A stretch of 64,000 bases of DNA from Amaurobius ferox. Its lineage: Eukaryota; Arthropoda; Arachnida; Araneae; Amaurobiidae. This document shows positions 1 through 11,232 of this stretch, one piece after another. A program made the position numbers and the translations under genes. The stretch covers positions 76,286,774 through 76,350,773 of the forward strand of contig OX578139.1 of the NCBI GenBank assembly GCA_951213105.1, written 5' to 3'. The notes beneath the pieces were generated by a model. That model did no database searches. It had not been told where the DNA came from and worked only from the letters and a program-made list of their open reading frames with translations. The first letter of the stretch is position 1. Each line of letters opens with the position of its first letter.

Positions 1-515
1 AAATTATTATTACTAAAAATTTATTATTTGCAAAATTATTATTACTAAAAATTTATTATTTACAAAATGATTATTACTAAAAATTTATTATTTGAAAAAT
101 TATTATTACTAAACATTTATTATTTGCAAAATTATTATTACTAAAAATTTATTATTTGCAAAATTATTATTACTAAACATTTATTATTTGCAAAATTATT
201 ATTATTAAAAATTTATTATTTACAAAATTATTATTACTAAGAATTTATTATTTGCAAAATTATTATTACTAAAAATTTATTATTTACAAAATTATTATTA
301 CTAAAAATTTATTATTCACAAAATTATTATTATTAAAAATTTATTATTCATAAAATTATTATTATTAAAAATTTGTTATTCACAAAATTATTATTATTAA
401 AAATTTATTATTTACAAAATTATTATTACTAAGAATTTATTATTTGCAAAATTATTATTACTAAAAATTTATTATTCACAAAAATATTATTATTAAAAAT
501 TTATTATTTACAAAA
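1..515. repeat. 32-bp AT-rich tandem repeat (about 16 copies)
   Basis: A 32-bp unit of the form AAATTATTATTACTAAAAAT plus TTATTATTTGCA is repeated about 16 times with point differences, for example TTTGC, TTTAC and TTCAC before the next AAAATTA. The array runs off the left edge. On the minus strand it lies about 30 bp beyond the splice donor at 547-546, so it sits inside the next intron of the UNC-93-like gene. Confidence 0.95.
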
Positions 516-547
516 TTGCCATTTTACAGAATTGTTATTTTACTGAC

Positions 548-815
548 CATTTATTTGCGTCAACCAGATGGCGTCACTCAATCCCCATATTCCAACCAGA
601 ATGAAGAAGTAGACAAATTCATCAGGATGCGGTTGCCACAGAAGGAGAACTGTGCATACGCCCAAGTTACCAAGAGCCCCTGTGATCATCAGGGTCATGC
701 GAGGTACATATTTCACCAGGCGACCGGCAACAAAAGACATAATGGCGTTAACGACTCCATAGCAAATGAAGACCAGGCCAACATTGTGTAAACCCCACGC
801 GCAAGCAACGAAAGA
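548..815 (-). CDS. UNC-93-like protein, internal exon (89 codons plus 1 base)
   Basis: This is the second visible coding exon of the minus-strand UNC-93 family gene. The acceptor is a pyrimidine tract ending CTTTTTCAG, with AG at 817-816. Translation opens SFVACAWGLHNVGLVF and runs through INAIMS-like membrane sequence. It contains LLLW followed by W-G-L-S-D-A-I-W and T-Q-I-N, the conserved C-terminal signature of UNC93A proteins. The exon ends at ATG|GTCAGT (donor at 547-546) in phase 1. Its phase-0 start matches the phase-0 end of the upstream exon at 5127, and the joined sequence follows the family alignment with no gap, so no exon is missing between them. Family members have about 450-500 residues. 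About 411 are accounted for here, so roughly the last 50-100 residues should lie left of position 1. The open frame runs a few codons past the donor before a stop, which is intronic. Confidence 0.92.
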
Positions 816-888
816 CTGAAAAAGATATTTTTATATCAGTGAGTTGTTTCATTGTGGATTCTTTTGCATAAATAACACTTTTTAACCT

Positions 889-973
889 GCAGTAGCGCAC
901 ACTTTATGCAGAAACGCACAATCTGTGCAGTAGCACACAATTTGTGCAGTATGACAGATATTTGTGCAATACG
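889..973. repeat. 19-bp degenerate tandem repeat (about 4 copies)
   Basis: Four units each begin GCAG or GCA and end TTTAT, TCTGT or TTTGT, for example GCAGTAGCACACAATTTGT. They are spaced 19-20 bp inside the UNC-93-like intron. Confidence 0.8.
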
Positions 974-1908
974 AAACTGAAATTATTCAGTGTGAACAAA
1001 TGGCTTTGAATAAAAAATAAATCTCATTCGCTGGAAAGTGCACAATATGTTTTATATGTATAAATTCCCCTACAGAAAATACATAAATGAATAAATAACA
1101 GAGGCATTATCACATATATATTTAACATTTTTCTCATTCTAATTTTTTACTCTTTCTACAACGCTGTTCAACTTCTATAAAATGTAGAATAACTTTTTCG
1201 ATAAAAATGTTTTTACTGTGGTTGTAAATCATTTCAGTAATACTTATGTATTCCATTTTATTGCAATTACGTATTTCATACAGCATCAACATTTGTTTAT
1301 TTTTTAAATACATTTTAGTAATTCAATTAATGTTAAATATTTTATCATAATTAAACATCATTCTTGTTCGAGGACTGCCAGTTGGATAATTCTGCATCAG
1401 AGCTTAGATTTCATGACCAAATTCTGTAAGGAAAGGTGGTATCCCCCGTTCCCAAGATTATTGGATATATTATAAAATTACTGAAATAACTATATTTTGA
1501 ATTTTGAAATTTCCAATATGTTCAAGGTGATAATTATCCCCCCACCCCCTTTTGTTCCGCAATTTATATGCTGCTAATAATGTTTGCTTGTGCAGTACTA
1601 CATTTTTTTTAGAGAAATGCTTGATAAATGGGTTAAGCTTATAATCATATTTTGGAATATAATCTAGATGACATTTAGTTACGTGAACAAATATGTATAT
1701 ATAATTTATAGTGTCCACTTCAAATGGAAAAGGAAAGATGATTGTATCAAGAACTCGATAGATCGTCGGCTGACCAGCCGTGGTTCCATTTCTAAATATG
1801 ACAAGGTTTACAATAGGCCAAAATAAAATAACTTTAATTATTTGTATGTAGCTCAAAGGCATAAAAATGTATATATTGAAATCTGTACAACTTAAATATC
1901 TGAAAGAT

Positions 1909-2340
1909 AACGACATACCAAATTTGAACTTTCTAGTTGTTCCAGTTCTCATGTCATTCCCAAACAACGAGTACATATCTATGGCGGGCCCAGGACAGGC
2001 TGGGCCAGTAAGGTTTTAAATTACACAAATAATATTTGCTACGAAAGACGACACATAAAATTTAAACTTTCTAGTTGCTCTGGTTCTCCAGTTATACTTA
2101 ACAAACGGGTATATTCTTATAGCAGGCCCAAGATGAGATATCCCGATAATATTCAAAATCCAAAGAATTAAAATATACCACAAAAGGCAGTGACATGACA
2201 TACTAAATTTGAACTTTCTAGCTGCCTCGATTCTCGCGTAAGCCCCAAAACGGGGAAATTCCTAGAGGACAATCCAGCCCAATAAGGTACAAAATCAAAA
2301 TAATTAATATGTACCACAAAGACAATGCCATACAAATTTT
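1909..2340. repeat. Three diverged tandem units of about 145 bp
   Basis: The phrase AAATTTGAACTTTCTAGTTG or a close variant recurs near 1919, 2058 and 2204. Each is followed by a T/C-rich phrase ending TTCTC, then a GGGCCCA- or GGCCCA-like block, then a short CACAAA block. The units are old and differ by many substitutions. Confidence 0.7.
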
Positions 2341-3794
2341 TATGTTACCGTGTTTAACAGAGCCTAATTAGTTAGGGCCTCAACGATTAGAATCACTGAC
2401 AAACAAGCAACAGATCAAGTTACATAAAAGTTCATATTAAAAAGAAGAGGTATAGCATTCAAATACATTGCCTACCATACCATTCCAGACGTGCTAGGTG
2501 TCGAACGATATGTTGTTGACATTTGGACACAAATGCCACTCAACGTAATGAGGCACTTTAAATGAACTGCATGCACTGGCACAAACCAATGCAAGGTAAA
2601 GCGTAAGTAAACAGTTCACATTCCCGCCATCTTCAACATCGGCTCTACGAAAATGTGCGATATTATACAACCGCATAATAAAAAGTGGAAAATAAATTAT
2701 TATGTGCCTACAGTTTGCAGGGTTGATGAAAAAGATTCATTAATTGGCAGTCATCGTGCGATGAACTATAAATAATAAGCTCTAGACTAAAATTTGCTCA
2801 GTGATTTTTCGACGTGAAGTTTGAAAGTTGGGCAGCACAATGTTCGCTCCTGTTTCTTATTGTCTCATCTAACCATGATGTGTACCTACATCGAATTTCC
2901 CACGATTTACACCTCATCAACTACAATAAAGAACAGATAAGTTCTTAATGTAAATATTTACGAATAGGAATGACGTCACTGTTGATGAGCGCTACAATTT
3001 GTAAGTGTCCTCATTGATAATATGAGCGAGTGGCAAATTGCCAAATGCTGCAATTTGGTGTGCATTCAGGATTGTGATTTCCTATGTAATTTCTGATGAC
3101 TACACTACATAAACCATGCATACCGAGGTAACTTTATTGCATTGTTCATTTACAGTTCAAAGAGAAAATGTTTAGCTAAATTTAAAAGGTTCATTAGTCG
3201 TAAAGAAAATTTGAATTGATGAAAGCCATTATGAAAATTTTATATATTGGAAATATTATTTTGTTGCTATGCATGAACTATTTGGTTTATTTGAATTTAA
3301 TACCTACTTATAACCAAGACATATTGAAATAAATGATTTGGCCAAATTTAAATTCATTCGTTGTGCTGACTCCTGTGTATGTGTAATTTTCTTAGCCTGG
3401 AGAACTATCGTTGCATACATTCACTACCACAAGTGACGGCATCCGAGGAAAGTACTTTTTAGAATTTAGTTATTGAGCGATTTACCTTATGATATCGGTA
3501 CCGTTTACTTTCTCCTCCTCCGAAACTACATTGAAGTGGGACGAATCAAATCCCTCCTAACCTACCACGCTATGTTTTGGTTCGGGCTATAATTGTAAAA
3601 TATTAGATCAATATACTCAATCTACCATAACCGCTTTTTAATTGGCGCTCAGGTATGCCTACTCTTACGTCATGCCGTATATGTCAGGTAATACGTTACA
3701 TTCGCTGCTGGTGTATGCAGAAGTAATTTATAAATTTAAGGTTATTTTCAGACATATCATAAAAAGTAACACGTTATATATCAATGGTGTCACA

Positions 3795-4260
3795 AAAGTA
3801 GCACAGTTTCGTTATGTACGCGTTTATTTAGAAATTATCAATCACCTCCTTGTTTCATCAATCAACAATTATTTAGAAATCATCAATAACCTCCCTTGTT
3901 TTTAATTAACAATTATGTTACACTTTGATTCAAAAGTAGATTTATCTCCAATATCATAAAATTTTCTTTTACTACTTCTAGAGATAGTCAACTCCCCCCT
4001 AAAAATGGCAAAGCTCCATTATGTAAATGTTTATTTATAATCATTATGTACGCAGTTCAATCATCTCCTATTATTCAAATAAACAACTGTACTACAATTT
4101 GAGTTAAAAATGGGTTTGTCGCCAATATCATAGAATTTCCTGTTTCAAATACTATAAAATCACAAAGAAAATAAAGAAAAATAATGCAAAGCATTGTTAT
4201 GCACATGTTTATTTAGAATAATTTTACTCAACCAAATCAATCACATCTTTGCTCTAAAAA
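3795..4260. repeat. Three diverged tandem units of about 180-205 bp
   Basis: Each unit has a GCA(C/A)AG...TTATGTACGCGTTTATTTAG-like start (near 3801, 4007 and 4186), then an ATCAATCACCTCC-like phrase. The first two then carry TCTCCAATATCATAAAATTT or a close variant. This is an old tandem duplication within the intron. Confidence 0.65.
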
Positions 4261-5126
4261 ATATCTACTTGGGTACCTATAATTTACTAGTCCGTCTCTA
4301 CTCTTTCGCCTTTATTGTAACAAGGAAGGGACGATTTTTGATTAAATAGGTGTGTTTCTTATACACCAATCACATCCTTGCATCGAATATAGATAAATAT
4401 TCGATGAAGAATGCATATAAATATGTTGCGCATATGAAAAAGTTTCATATTTTTGGAACAGAAACTCTTTGACATATGGCAACATAAGTTTGGATTCTTT
4501 GAATCTTACTTTGTTCCAAGAGACTTTCAACGATATTTCATAGAAAAATTTACATATTAAAATAGTTTTTGCTTTAAAATGTTTAGTTTAAAAGCCCAAT
4601 AGAAATGCTATAATAATTTTCTAATTTTTTTTAACTAAAAGTATTTGAAATAAGAGTTGAATAAAAAATTAACGCCAATAACTTTAGAAAATCTTATATT
4701 TTGTATATTTGAACGTCTAAATATAAATATATTTCAATTCGGAACATAAGTATAAGCCTTTAAAAAAATGTCATGAGTTATTAAGATTGGTTTTAGTTGC
4801 AGTTGTTTTGTAAATCTTGCAAGAGGAAACTGAAAATTCATATTTGTTTTCTTCTCATTTCATGTATACTCTTGTTACTTATTTTACTCTAACACCATCA
4901 ATGCAAATTTTAATCTAATTATCTAAAGCGAAGAAAAAAAAATGATTATATAAATAATATCTGAGAAAGTAAAGGATTGTATGGAACCTTTTAAACAGCA
5001 ACATGGAAAAGTTAAATGAATTAAATATAAGCATCTCAGAAATAAATATTCAATTTAAACCAAATGTTGGAGTAAATTCTAAAAATACAAATGCTTCTTC
5101 TTCCCCATCCCCCCTTAATGCATTAC

Positions 5127-6092
5127 CTTTGAAAAGTCGCCAAGAATAAACGCTTGCTCGATTCCATTGAAAATCGTCAAGGGCACCAACAGGAGCTGGT
5201 TGGTGTTCCTCAGATGTTTCACCGTGGCTGAGGCTCTAGAAAACACTCCTTCATCTTTCTCAAATTTCTTTTGCTCCAAAGAATCCAAAAGGAAAAACAC
5301 AATCAAAGCTGAGAGAAGAACACAACACAAGTACACACCGATAAGCATATACCTTTTTTCTTTCGATGGTGGCAACAGGTTTTCATTCATACCTCCGCAG
5401 TATTCAGCACCGCATGTAAGATTACCATGTTCACGTAGGGATTGCACGATTGCTGCAATGGAGGCGTTGTATGAACGAAGCGTATTCACATCTGTTTGTG
5501 CCGAATCGTACGGTTTCAGTACATAAAATGACACCAAGTTACCCCATATTTGAGTATTCTGGAAGATCATGAAAAAAATTCCAAAGAACCTTGATGTTAT
5601 GACGTCAGCAGTATCAGTGCCTTGATTGGCATATAATACACTAATTTCATTGACGTATGTGCTCATAGAAGACCACAAAGGACCTCCTCCAATTCCAACA
5701 AGAATTGCCGTTGGAATAAATGTCCCCATATGAGGGTAAAAGTTCGCAGCAAAATAAGGAACATAGGTTAATATACAAAAAACTAGCGCGTTCTTGCAAC
5801 CTAGTTTCCTGATGACTAGCTTAGGCAGGAATAAAGCAGATAGAATAACAGTTGCATAAACAATTGTCTGAGCTACAACTCCGACGTTATTTTCCACATT
5901 TAGAGTTCCTTGTAAATTCTGTAGAGATTGAAATGGTAGGTAAAGAAAGAAGAATCCGAAGCAAACCACCAGGAGGTTCTTTAAGATCCGCAACTGACTT
6001 GGAGGAGAGTTGTCTACCGTTGCCAGTTCCTTAAACTTTTCTTGGGATGCGTTATTTTGTGGCTTCATAACGGTTGAAAATTCGTTCTTCAT
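5127..6092 (-). CDS. UNC-93-like membrane protein (UNC93A type), 5' coding exon
   Basis: UNC-93 family proteins are MFS-fold membrane proteins. Nematode UNC-93 is a regulatory partner of a two-pore K+ channel, and the role of animal UNC93A is poorly known. This exon encodes residues 1-322. Family hallmarks are LKNLLVVCFGF, QNLQGTLN, RKLGCK, IPTAILVGIGGGPLWS, RFFGIFFMIFQ and WGNL. Likely membrane segments are at about 38-57, 71-92, 101-119, 124-143, 168-191, 249-270 and 299-318. The loop between segments 5 and 6 has sequons at N209 and N224 and a cysteine pair (TCGAEYC). The exon ends AAG|GTAATG (donor 5126-5125), phase 0. The start is the ATG at 6092-6090. The frame stays open upstream to an acceptor-like TTTCTTCAG (AG at 6109-6108), so the first coding or 5'UTR exon may join at 6107. 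Function here is inferred from homology only. Confidence 0.93.
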
Positions 6093-6620
6093 ATTTCCAC
6101 AATTCTGCTGAAGAAAGACAGAATTAATATGAAGTGAAAATCTATTAATTAATAAAATTTTAATTCATGTAAGGTCGGGCCTAAATATCGCCTCAGCACT
6201 TAATTCCGTCTCTCTAGCTTTTAATACCATGTATCGCTGAGACGAAGTTAAATAATCAGTGGAGTTGACGTTATTTTAGTTTCCATGTCAGAGTGCGTTA
6301 AACATACCCATACCATTTTGCTGATTACAAATATTGCGGCTGGTTTTTCTGCGTGTGGTGAGTTCTTGTAATCTATTGTTTTACATTTTGTTAATAAAAG
6401 TGTATGTATCGATTTTACTTCAAATATCCTATACTAGTTTGCGTCTATGCCATACGTTATATTATAAGTTTTAAGTCAATTGTTAGATTTGGTTGCTGTA
6501 CCGGCCAAATCTAACCTCAGATCATGAATGTTCCAAATTTCGTCCCCTTGATGTCCTGCATTTTTTTTCAAATCCTTTATATTTTGCTGATTAGTGTCCG
6601 GATATCAATAATTGAAAAAA
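6093..6620. other. Region upstream of the UNC-93-like exon
   Basis: The minus-strand sequence just upstream of the ATG contains CTGTCTTTCTTCAG, a plausible 3' splice site at 6109-6108, so this stretch may be intron rather than promoter. I see no TATA or initiator arrangement I would trust and no other gene. Family A begins at 6621. Confidence 0.5.
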
Positions 6621-7517
6621 AATCTGATGTGGGCAGCACATGACTTTCTTTATATAATGCAGTGAATTTACTACTTTTACAGTAAAAGAAAATAGGTTAT
6701 TCTTATAGTGGATACTTAAATTCTTTCCAAGATATTGACATTTCGTCAATTAGTCATAATTTTCATTGATTTAGCGCCATTTCTATCCATTTGGCGAGAT
6801 TTTCGTTAATTTGTCAACATTTAAAAAAATCGCCAAGTTGGCGACATCCCGCCAAACTCGTCGCTAAAATCTCGCCAAGCGTTATGGACGGAGAAATAAG
6901 TTATTCTTATAACAGATTTCTGTTCAAATACAAAAGTATTACTCAAAGTATCTTTCCTCGTGAATGGAACGAGCTAGATCCACGAGAATAATGTCACTAA
7001 ATTTTTCGCATGATATTACACATGAAAAGTGAACATGCTTCTCAACAGTTAACTTTTTTTTTAATTTATGGGATTTTTTTTAATATTTATTTTAAAAATG
7101 TGCATTATCTTGAGAACGGTTCATGCTAGCCTTCTAAAGTTTATGTCAATCGTTTTCTAAGAAAAAATTACATAAGAAATGTGTATTTACGTAACTTTAT
7201 TAAAGGTTTTGATTTTTTGATGAATTTTTCAAAATTTCACTCGAAAATTTAGAGGTGTTCTGAACATTCGATTATGTTTAAAAACAATGGGCTTCCAGTA
7301 TTTATGGATTTGTACCAAATTTCATTTGAATCGTTCCATTTGTTTGTGAGATATCGTCTCCACAGACTCACTGATACACACACACAGACATCACCTCAAA
7401 AATGTTCGATTCGTGATCAGCGAAACTTGAAACGTGCTCTCCCGTCGAAAACTCGAATTCGAATTTTCGACCCCGTCACAATGCTTTCCTTATACATTAT
7501 ATGTATATAAGGAAAGT
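6621..7517 (+). mobile_element. Family A repeat, near full length
   Basis: This is a well-preserved copy of the commonest dispersed element here. In order it holds: the 5' motif TCTGATGTGGGCAGCACATG; ACTTTCTTTATATAATG; a block of TTGGCGA and TCGCCAA motifs; an ATCTTGAGAACGG phrase; a poly-T/A block; CCAGTATTTATGGATTTG; a short (CA)n; CATCACCTCAAAAATG; GAATTCGAATTTTCGACC; and the closing hairpin. The hairpin pairs CTTTCCTTATA with TATAAGGAAAG. There are no long open frames, so it is non-autonomous. The class is not certain; a Helitron-like or TIR origin is discussed in the findings. Confidence 0.85.
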
Positions 7518-8313
7518 AATAGTAAACTATACAACGAGTGATTAATATATTTAGCAATTTCTTTGATAATTCAACTAAGCTATCTATTAAACCATTGCTC
7601 TTTAAAAGAGCTATGTACTAGATTCTCTGCCTGTTAGTATAGCTGTGAAAAAGTGTGATTGTGAAAACAGTTTAATACGATAAATTTGATTATAGCTTAT
7701 ATGATATGCTTTAAGCTAATAGGTATAAAGATTTTCACTAATGGGTATAAAGATTTTGGGTCCCCAAATTGATATTTTGTATTTATTGCAATATATAAAC
7801 ACTTCGTAATTAAACCTCAGAATAATATTGTACAATAATAATAATAATACTATAAAGTAATAATAATAACAATACTGTACAATAATAATAGTAATAATAG
7901 TAATAATACTGCACAATAATAATAATATTACTGTACAATAATAATAATAATAATAATACTGTACAAAAATAACAATAATTTTCTCACAAAGTGACTAAAA
8001 ATATTTTGTGTCCAACATATGACTTTTCCTACAGATTAACAAATTTTGAATTTATGACAAAACAATAGCACACAATGGGTTTCTTACCACTAGATCTCGT
8101 TAAAATTCAACAGGCTTATATTTGTAACGAATCGAGTCACGTCTTATGGAAAACAGAAATTTCTAATATCTCGAGAACGGCTACGAAAGAATAGTTTCAA
8201 CTTATTTTAGGTTAAAATTACTCGCGGATTTTACAGTCATTTGATAATTGAGAAACATATTTATAATAATTTAGTTTTATTTCGTTTTTGATCAAAAACG
8301 TGCAATATCTGAA
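7518..8313. other. Intergenic sequence with (AAT)n microsatellite
   Basis: AT-rich sequence. An imperfect AATAAT tract at about 7834-7975 is broken by repeated ACTGTACAATA phrases. A TATCTCGAGAACGG phrase at about 8168 and GTGCAATATCTGAAGAACAG at about 8300 show that 8120-8430 is a worn piece of family A-like sequence. No gene is seen. Confidence 0.6.
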
Positions 8314-8325
8314 GAACAGTGCTTG

Positions 8326-8385
8326 CTGAAGACCCAGACCGTCCGGCTCGTCAACAAGGACTTGAGCAACCATTTGGACGGCCGG
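8326..8385 (-). mobile_element. 60-bp hairpin unit (SINE-tail-like) with 12-bp direct repeats
   Basis: A 60-bp insert containing ACCGTCC...GGACGGCCGG, whose ends pair as an inverted repeat. It is flanked by exact direct repeats GAACAGTGCTTG at 8314-8325 and 8386-8397. The same unit is the 3' tail of the SINE at 61606-61876 and is inserted again at 18827-18883. It interrupts a family A-like fragment. A target-site duplication of this length suits LINE-driven insertion. Confidence 0.8.
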
Positions 8386-8436
8386 GAACAGTGCTTGTTA
8401 TCGTTCTTTCAGTTATTGCCATTCGCTCTTAAATAA

Positions 8437-9225
8437 AACATCTGATGTGGGCAGCAGATGACTTTCTTTATATAATGCAATGAATTTACTACTTTCACAG
8501 TTAAAAAAATTTTATTCTTATAGTAGATACTTATATTCTTTCCAAGATATTGAATTTTCGTCAATGAGTCGCCATTTTCATTGATTTAGCGTCATTTTTA
8601 TCCATTTGGCGAGTTTTTCACTAATTTAGCAGCATTTAAAAAGTCGCCAAGTTGGCGACATTCCACCAAATTCGTCGCCAATATCTCGCCAAACGTTATG
8701 GACGGAAAAATAGGTTATTCTTACAGCAGATAAAAGACGGCGTTCAAATACAAAAGTATTACTCAAAGTATCTTTATTCATAAATGGCTAGATCCGCGAG
8801 ATAAGAGCGAGATCATAAGAGCTAGATCCACGAGAATGATGTTATCAAATTTATCGCATGGTATTACATATGAAAAGTGAACATGTTTTTCAATAGGAAA
8901 TATATATTTTTTTATTTTATATGATTATTTGATAATTTTTTTGAAAAATGCGCCATATCTCGAGAACGGTTCATGTTAACGCACTAAAATTTATGTCAAT
9001 CGTTTTCTAATGAACATTTACATAAGAAATGTCTATTTACGTAACTTTATTAGAGGTTTTGATTTTTGATTTTTTCGAAATTTCACTCGAAAATTTTGGG
9101 GGTTCTGAACATTCGATTGCGTATAAAAACAATAGGCTTCCAATGTTTACGGATTGTGATTTTTGTACCAAATTTCTTTCGAATCGGTCCATTCGTTCGT
9201 CAGTTATCGTCTCCACAGACCCACT

Positions 9226-9272
<47 letters not shown>

Positions 9273-9437
9273 TTTCACACACGCACACGCACACACACAC
9301 ACACACAGACATCACTTCAAAAATGTTTGATTCGTGATCAGGGATGCTTGAAACGTGCTCTCCTGTCGAAAACTCGAATTCGAATTTTCGACCCCGTTAC
9401 AATACTTTCCTTATACATTATGTATATAAGGAAAGTA
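8437..9437 (+). mobile_element. Family A repeat, tandem unit 1
   Basis: This copy starts with the TCTGATGTGGGCAGCAGATG motif and ends with the TATAAGGAAAGT hairpin arm. It includes a long interrupted (CA)n tract at about 9228-9307. From 8638 on it is identical to unit 2. Open frames across the CA tract are microsatellite artefacts. Confidence 0.85.
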
Positions 9438-10157
9438 ATAGGTTTTTCTTATAGCAGATACTTATATTCTTTCCAAGATATTAAATTTTAGACAATTAGT
9501 CGACATTTTCATTGATTTAGCGTCATTTTAATCCATTTGGCGAGATTTTCGTTAATTTGACAACATTTCAAAAAGTCGCCAAGTTGGCGACATTCCACCA
9601 AATTCGTCGCCAATATCTCGCCAAACGTTATGGACGGAAAAATAGGTTATTCTTACAGCAGATAAAAGACGGCGTTCAAATACAAAAGTATTACTCAAAG
9701 TATCTTTATTCATAAATGGCTAGATCCGCGAGATAAGAGCGAGATCATAAGAGCTAGATCCACGAGAATGATGTTATCAAATTTATCGCATGGTATTACA
9801 TATGAAAAGTGAACATGTTTTTCAATAGGAAATATATATTTTTTTATTTTATATGATTATTTGATAATTTTTTTGAAAAATGCGCCATATCTCGAGAACG
9901 GTTCATGTTAACGCACTAAAATTTATGTCAATCGTTTTCTAATGAACATTTACATAAGAAATGTCTATTTACGTAACTTTATTAGAGGTTTTGATTTTTG
10001 ATTTTTTCGAAATTTCACTCGAAAATTTTGGGGGTTCTGAACATTCGATTGCGTATAAAAACAATAGGCTTCCAATGTTTACGGATTGTGATTTTTGTAC
10101 CAAATTTCTTTCGAATCGGTCCATTCGTTCGTCAGTTATCGTCTCCACAGACCCACT

Positions 10158-10204
<47 letters not shown>

Positions 10205-10501
10205 TTTCACACACGCACACGCACACACACACACACACAGACATCACTTCAAAAATGTTTGATTCGTGATCAGGGATGCTTGAAACGTGCTCTCCTGTCG
10301 AAAACTCGAATTCGAATTTTCGACCCCGTTACAATACTTTCCTTATACATTATGTATATAAGGAAAGTAATAGGTTTTTCTTATAGCAGATACTTATATT
10401 CTTTCCAAGATATTAAATTTTAGACAATTAGTCGACATTTTCATTGATTTAGCGTCATTTTAATCCATTTGGCGAGATTTTCGTTAATTTGACAACATTT
10501 C
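8638..10501. repeat. Exact 932-bp tandem duplication
   Basis: Bases 8638-9591 match 9570-10523 without difference as far as I can check by eye, at an offset of 932. The 22 bases shared at each junction (8638-8659, 9570-9591, 10502-10523) contain the palindrome GTCGCCAAGTTGGCGAC. The (CA)n tracts are the same length in both copies. Confidence 0.9.
9438..10369 (+). mobile_element. Family A repeat, tandem unit 2 (5'-truncated)
   Basis: This unit lacks the TCTGATGTGG head. It begins directly with AATAGGTTTTTCTTATAG, the internal phrase that in full copies follows the first about 60 bp. Unit 1's own end, GGAAAGTAATAGG, supplies the overlap AATAGG. The rest is identical to unit 1, because the pair arose by the 932-bp duplication. 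Confidence 0.85.
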
Positions 10502-11232
10502 AAAAAGTCGCCAAGTTGGCGACCTTCCACCAAATTCGTCGCCAAAATCTCGCCAAGCTTTACTGACGGAGAAATAAGTTATTCTTATAGCAGATAAATG
10601 ACTATTGGCGTTCAAATACAAAAGTATTACTCGAAGTATATTTTCTCATGAATAGAACGAGCTATATCCACGAGAATGATGTCACCCAATTTATCGCATG
10701 GTATTACATATGAAAAGTGAACATGTTTCTCAATAGAAAATATATTTTTTTTATTTTATATGACTTTTTGATAAGTTTCTTGAAAAATGTGCAATATCTC
10801 AAGAACGGTTTATGTTAGCGTTCTAAAATTCATGTTAATCGTTTTCTAATGAAAAATTACACGATAAATGTCTATTTGAATAACTTTATTAGGGGTTTTG
10901 ATTTTTTGACGATTTTTTCAAAATTTCCCTCGAAAATTTAGGGGGGTTCTGAACATTCGATTACGTTTAAAAACAATAGGCTTCCAGTGTTTACTGATTG
11001 TGATTTTTGTACCAAATTTCGTTCGAATCGGTCCATTCGTTTGTCAATTATCATCTCCACAGGCTCACTGACACACACACACACACATACTTTCACACAC
11101 TCACACATTACTTCAAAAATGTTTGATTCGTGATCAGGGATGCTTGAAACGTGCTCTCCCGTCGAAAACTCGAATTCGAATTTTCGACCCCGTCACAATA
11201 CTTTCCTTATACGTTATGTATATAAGGAAAGT
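10370..11232 (+). mobile_element. Family A repeat, tandem unit 3 (5'-truncated)
   Basis: This is the third head-to-tail unit. Its first 154 bases match the start of unit 2, and beyond 10523 it diverges. The (CA)n tract is much shorter than in units 1 and 2. It ends with the TATATAAGGAAAGT hairpin arm followed by AATAAAAAAAAA. Confidence 0.85.

Larger units (their letters stand above)
816..5126 (-). other. Intron of the UNC-93-like gene (4311 bp)
   Basis: On the minus strand the intron opens with AAG|GTAATG at 5126 and closes with CTTTTTCAG at 816. It is AT-rich. It contains a 19-bp repeat at 889-973, three diverged units of about 145 bp at 1909-2340, and three diverged units of about 180-205 bp at 3795-4260. 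I see no convincing exon or intact transposon in it. Short open frames at 1470-1976, 2494-2676 and 4342-4530 have no recognisable domain and are most likely chance. Confidence 0.85.

Noticed and set aside
5167..5526. Plus-strand frame of 119 codons (also 5852-6034)
   Set aside because: Antisense to the well-supported UNC-93-like exon, with no domain.
9029..9337. Open frames of 92-102 codons over the CA tracts (also 9961-10269, 35648-35999, 38755-39132)
   Set aside because: They are Thr-His or Val-Cys repeats forced by (CA)n inside family A copies, present on both strands.
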